Assembly (NCBI GenBank): GCA_904501935.1
Contig: CAJGDA010000022.1
Location: 1-16,126, forward strand
Direction: 5' to 3'
Source: an uncultured Methanobrevibacter sp.
GTDB lineage: Archaea; Methanobacteriota; Methanobacteria; Methanobacteriales; Methanobacteriaceae
Length of the DNA: 16,126 nucleotides
The notes below the pieces were generated by a model that did no database searches, was not told the DNA's origin, and worked only from the letters and a program-made list of their open reading frames with translations. Of this stretch, positions 13,420-16,126 are shown piece by piece. Within the stretch, counting starts at the first letter, position 1; each line of letters opens with the position of its first letter. The position numbers and the translations under genes were made by a program.

Positions 13420-14868
13420 TTAAAATTTATAATGAATATTATGCAGCTTATACAAACACACAGAACTGCTTGATGGGAATGCATAAATCATATAGTCAAG
13501 CTCTTCCAAGGTTATTTTCTTGTTGATGATAAATGCAAACATGTTTGCCACATTTTCGGCATCAGCGGCATATATCTCAGCCCCAACAATCTGAAAATCC
13601 TTGTCTACAATAACTTTTGCCTCAGCAGTTCTATCATTTTTAAGCTCTAAAGAGTATGATCTGCCATATCTTATTCTGTGAACTTCATATTCATCACTTT
13701 GAGTTGCAATATATGCTGGAACACCAACTGTCGCAATTCTAGGAATAGTGTATGCAACTGCAGGAACTACAGGATATGTTATCTCATCGGCATCACCCAA
13801 TAATTCCTTTGCAAGATATTTGGACTGGTGTATCGCTACAGTTACCAATTTGGCAATTCCGGTGTCTGCAACATCACCGCAAGCATAAATATTCGGAACT
13901 TCACTTTGCAAGTGGCCATTGACCTTGATTCCTTGCTTTGTATATGTCAAACCTACATTTTCAAGCCCTATATCCTCTACATTGGCAGTTCTTCCAATTG
14001 CAGATATGACATAATCCCCTTTCAAGCTTAATCCACTTTCACAGTTGACGGTGAAAGCGTTATCGTAAGCCTTATTGTCAAGTTTGGCTTCAGGGTCTCT
14101 TAGCATTTCATCTGAATTCAATCCTTGAACCACATTTAAGACTTTGGCTTCCGGATTTTCAATTTCAACATCACAAGTTACTTCTCTAACTTTTTGGTTA
14201 AAATGGAATCTTATACCTTTTTGTTTTAGAATTTCAATTATGTTTTGGACATATGGCTGGTGGAAATACTTTAAAGCCATCTCCCCCCTGATTATTACAT
14301 CGGCGGTCAAGCCTGCTTCAGCCAATATTGATGCAAATTCCATTCCGACAAAACCTGCACCGATAATGATGGTATGTTTTGGAAGCTCTGAAATATCTAA
14401 AAAGTCAGTGCTGTCATGCAAGTATTCCTTGCCTTTTATATCAGGAATGATTGGTTTTAATCCTGTGCATATTACGATTTTATCTGTGGTGAACTGCTTT
14501 TCTCCTACTTGTACTGTATGTTCGTCAACTATTACTCCTTTTCCATGAGCAACATCCAAATCGTATTCATCAAATTTGCCATCTAAAAACAAGGACATTC
14601 CAGCAATACGTTTCTGTTTAAATTTCATCAAATCTGACCAGTTCACTTCAAAGTTTCCTGCTTTTCCAACACCTTCAAAGTTATCTGCCAGAGCTTTGAT
14701 TTCATATGGAGCATCAAGTAAAGCCTTAGAGTTGCAACCTCTATTCGCACATGCACCACCATATAGGCTTTCCTCGATTATTAATATTTTAAGGCCGGCT
14801 TTTCTTAAAAATCTGCCACCTTGCCATGCGGCATTTCCACTTCCAATATATATTACATCATAATCCAT
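13420..14868 (-). CDS. FAD-dependent pyridine nucleotide-disulfide oxidoreductase family protein
   Basis: Cytoplasmic flavoprotein of 482 residues related to dihydrolipoamide dehydrogenase, glutathione reductase and mercuric reductase. The FAD site YIGSGNAAW (7-15) opens the protein. The redox-active pair is Cys40 and Cys45 in GGACANRGCNSKALL, a variant of GGTCxNxGCxPSK. CTGLKP (134-139), the NAD(P)H site IIGAGFVGMEFAS (168-180) and YACGDVAD follow. The dimerisation domain ends with YAFPSSSS (462-469) where family members have HAHPT(L/F)SE, so the catalytic His-Glu pair is missing. A charged insertion sits around residues 240-285. ATG 14868 was chosen over GTG 14877 because GTGGTTATT precedes it. 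It is first in a three-gene operon and divergent from a winged-helix gene. Substrate unknown. Confidence 0.85.
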   Translation of the reverse strand: MDYDVIYIGSGNAAWQGGRFLRKAGLKILIIEESLYGGACANRGCNSKALLDAPYEIKALADNFEGVGKAGNFEVNWSDLMKFKQKRIAGMSLFLDGKFDEYDLDVAHGKGVIVDEHTVQVGEKQFTTDKIVICTGLKPIIPDIKGKEYLHDSTDFLDISELPKHTIIIGAGFVGMEFASILAEAGLTADVIIRGEMALKYFHQPYVQNIIEILKQKGIRFHFNQKVREVTCDVEIENPEAKVLNVVQGLNSDEMLRDPEAKLDNKAYDNAFTVNCESGLSLKGDYVISAIGRTANVEDIGLENVGLTYTKQGIKVNGHLQSEVPNIYACGDVADTGIAKLVTVAIHQSKYLAKELLGDADEITYPVVPAVAYTIPRIATVGVPAYIATQSDEYEVHRIRYGRSYSLELKNDRTAEAKVIVDKDFQIVGAEIYAADAENVANMFAFIINKKITLEELDYMIYAFPSSSSVCLYKLHNIHYKF

Positions 14869-14946
14869 AATAACCACTTAACTTTAATATATATTATAAT
14901 ATGATATTTATCTTTTAAAGTATATATTATTATACAAGGTGATTAT
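14869..14946. promoter_or_regulatory. divergent promoter between flavoprotein operon and winged-helix gene
   Basis: Nearly all A/T. The minus-strand TATA-like box lies within ATATTATAATATATATTAAA (about 14884-14903). On the plus strand, TATATATTATAATATG (14887-14902) or GTATATATTATTATA (14921-14935) could serve the winged-helix gene, whose strong GGTGAT (14939-14944) precedes ATG by a few bases. The two promoters overlap, so a regulator bound here could affect both. Confidence 0.4.
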
Positions 14947-15129
14947 ATGGATGACAAAGAAAAAGTAATTGAAGCATTTAGAAGTTCTGAAGATCCTTTA
15001 AATGCAAAAAAGGTAAGTGAAATTTCAGGTGTTGAAAAAAAAGAAGTGGATAAAATCATGAAAGAATTAAAAAAAGATGAAACAATCGTTTCACCTAAAA
15101 GATGTTATTGGACTCTTGCAGAAAAATAA
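14947..15129 (+). CDS. small winged-helix DNA-binding protein, 60 residues
   Basis: Minimal winged helix-turn-helix protein of 60 residues. The segment PLNAKKVSEISGVEKKEVDKIMKEL (17-41) gives the helix-turn-helix: AKKVSEISG is the first helix and EKKEVDKIMKELKK the recognition helix. IVSPKRCYWTLAEK is the wing and end. Small proteins of this shape, with a conserved SPKRCYW-like end, are familiar from methanogens (recalled, not searched). GGTGAT lies just before the ATG. The gene is divergent from the flavoprotein operon and shares its promoter region, making it a candidate regulator of that operon. The single Cys53 next to a disulfide-type flavoprotein gene hints at redox sensing, but this is speculation. 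A T-run follows the stop. Confidence 0.78.
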   Translation: MDDKEKVIEAFRSSEDPLNAKKVSEISGVEKKEVDKIMKELKKDETIVSPKRCYWTLAEK

Positions 15130-15160
15130 TATCTTTATCTTATTTTTTTTAAAAATTTTT
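15130..15160 (+). terminator. T-tract terminator after the winged-helix gene
   Basis: The stop is followed by ATCTTTATCTTATTTTTTTT and a further AAAAATTTTT. The eight-T run (15143-15150) is a good archaeal termination signal. No GC stem is present. Confidence 0.5.
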
Positions 15161-15180
15161 AAACTAACAAGCGTTAGTTT
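15161..15180. promoter_or_regulatory. palindromic operator upstream of the TetR-GNAT gene
   Basis: AAACTAAC (15161-15168), four bases, GTTAGTTT (15173-15180): a perfect 8-bp inverted repeat typical of TetR-family operators. Its right edge runs into the TATA-like TTTATAAC (15178-15185), so binding would block transcription of the gene starting at 15234. It shares 13 of 20 positions with the palindrome at 7802-7821, with the common pattern CTAACnAnCGnTAG. Confidence 0.65.
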
Positions 15181-15233
15181 TATAACATAAACGCAACAAA
15201 TAATTAAGTGTAACAAATTTTAATCATGATACT

Positions 15234-16126
15234 ATGAGCAATAAAGAAAAGATTTTTGACGAATCTATTAGTCTGTTTTCAGAATTTGGATATGACAGAG
15301 TTTCAATACGCCAAATTGCAAAAAAAGTAGGAATAAAGGAAAGTTCAATATATAACCACTATAAAAGTAAAGAATCAATTTTGGACGAAATTCTTGATTA
15401 CTACATATTTGAGATGACAAAAGAAGAAATACCCCTATCAAAAGCTGAAAAGAATCTTGACGTAAGCTTTGACTATTTCTATAAAACAGGTTTGGAGTTA
15501 TACACCTCCAAACTCAGCGAACCAAGAATGATGAAAATAACAAGAATCATTCTAATCGAATCATACCACAATGAGAAAATAAAGGAATTCGTTAAAACAT
15601 CAATAATCAAATATGCAGTCGAAGGATGGATTGAATTATTTGAACTAATGAAAGAAAAGGAACTGATTAGAAAAGATTGCAATACTACTCAACTCGCACA
15701 GTCATTTTACTATTACGGATTATTCCTGCTAATCGAGCATTTTATAATAAATTATCCTGAAGACGATGAGGAATTTTTAAAAACGCTTGGTTTGAAATCA
15801 GAAAAACATATGAAACTACTGTTTGATTCAGTTAAGATTAAAGATAATGCTAATATTAGATTAGAATGTGAAAAAGACTATTTTGAAGTAGAAAATCTTG
15901 TCAGAAATTCCTTCTGGAATATATATCGGCCGGGTGCCTATGAACACCTTATTGTTCACAACCTAAGAAAGGATAAAAGTTTCATTAAGGAGCTTGCCCA
16001 TGTCATTGAAAAGGATGGGAGGATTATAGGCCACATCAATTATTCAAAAGGTCTGCTTGACTATGAAAATGAAGCCATAATTTTAGGCCCCGTTTGCATT
16101 GATAAAAACTACCAAAACAAAGGTTA
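15234..16126 (+). CDS. TetR-family regulator fused to GNAT N-acetyltransferase (3' end cut by window)
   Basis: Open frame of at least 297 codons running off the right edge. Residues 1-202 form a TetR regulator: KEKIFDESISLFSEFGYD (4-21), then the helix-turn-helix SIRQIAKKVGIKESSIYNHY (24-43) and an all-helical ligand/dimer domain. From about residue 206 a GNAT domain begins, NIRLECEKDYFEVENLVRNS. It continues with IEKDGRIIGHINYS (258-271) and ILGPVCIDKNYQNKG (283-297), the strand before the acetyl-CoA loop; the loop itself lies beyond the window. The fused enzyme may acetylate a small molecule sensed by the TetR part, or a protein. The start ATG lacks a strong ribosome binding site. The palindrome at 15161-15180 implies autoregulation. 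The TetR half is a paralogue of the protein at 7827-8453. Confidence 0.85.
   Translation, partial: MSNKEKIFDESISLFSEFGYDRVSIRQIAKKVGIKESSIYNHYKSKESILDEILDYYIFEMTKEEIPLSKAEKNLDVSFDYFYKTGLELYTSKLSEPRMMKITRIILIESYHNEKIKEFVKTSIIKYAVEGWIELFELMKEKELIRKDCNTTQLAQSFYYYGLFLLIEHFIINYPEDDEEFLKTLGLKSEKHMKLLFDSVKIKDNANIRLECEKDYFEVENLVRNSFWNIYRPGAYEHLIVHNLRKDKSFIKELAHVIEKDGRIIGHINYSKGLLDYENEAIILGPVCIDKNYQNKG

Noticed and set aside
14144..14548. 134-residue plus-strand ORF within the flavoprotein region
   Set aside because: It lies antisense to a well-supported enzyme gene and its product shows no domain.

Overview
The window looks like a piece of a methanogen chromosome of the order Methanobacteriales, most likely a Methanobrevibacter-type host-associated species. 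The base composition is strongly AT-rich. Many starts are preceded by GGTGA/GGTGAT-type ribosome binding sites, and AT-rich archaeal TATA-like boxes sit about 25-45 bases before genes. The gene families (DUF389 membrane protein, SurE, small winged-helix protein, TetR regulators, short radical SAM enzyme) fit that group. This assignment is inferred from features and was not tested by a search. No rRNA, tRNA, CRISPR array, intact insertion sequence or origin is visible.

Layout: positions 1-660 are gene-poor, with one doubtful 36-residue ORF and the decayed C-terminal end of a GNAT acetyltransferase. A 3-hydroxyacyl-CoA dehydrogenase gene (minus) and a DUF389 membrane protein gene (plus) diverge from a long AT-rich spacer. 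Between the DUF389 gene and the next gene lies a small broken ORF (two in-frame stops) inside a repeat-rich 140-base stretch. A MetX-like alpha/beta-hydrolase gene follows (minus) whose product lacks the expected catalytic residues, then surE (minus). A multidrug-type MFS exporter (plus) converges on a pyridoxal/pyridoxamine kinase (minus), with a strong 10-bp hairpin between the two stops.

From 7.6 to 12.2 kb the genes run on the plus strand. A TetR regulator with a palindrome over its own start overlaps a radical SAM gene by one base. Then come a class I SAM-dependent methyltransferase, a cysteine synthase-family PLP enzyme, and a two-TM protein with a helical cytoplasmic tail. From 14.9 back to 12.2 kb a compact minus-strand operon encodes a FAD/NAD(P) disulfide-oxidoreductase-like flavoprotein, an unknown 110-residue protein, and a polytopic membrane protein with a potassium-channel-like pore whose selectivity filter is unusual. 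A 60-residue winged-helix protein is divergent from that operon. The window ends inside a second TetR gene fused to a GNAT acetyltransferase domain.

Points of most interest: (1) the two TetR proteins are paralogues with nearly identical recognition helices, and each has a 20-bp palindrome at its promoter sharing a CTAAC..CG.TAG core; one is translationally coupled to a radical SAM enzyme, the other fused to a GNAT domain at the position where the first one ends. (2) The flavoprotein / 110-residue protein / pore protein operon combines two divergent versions of well-known folds, which suggests a redox-linked membrane function not obvious from either family. (3) The MetX-like protein appears to be a pseudoenzyme.
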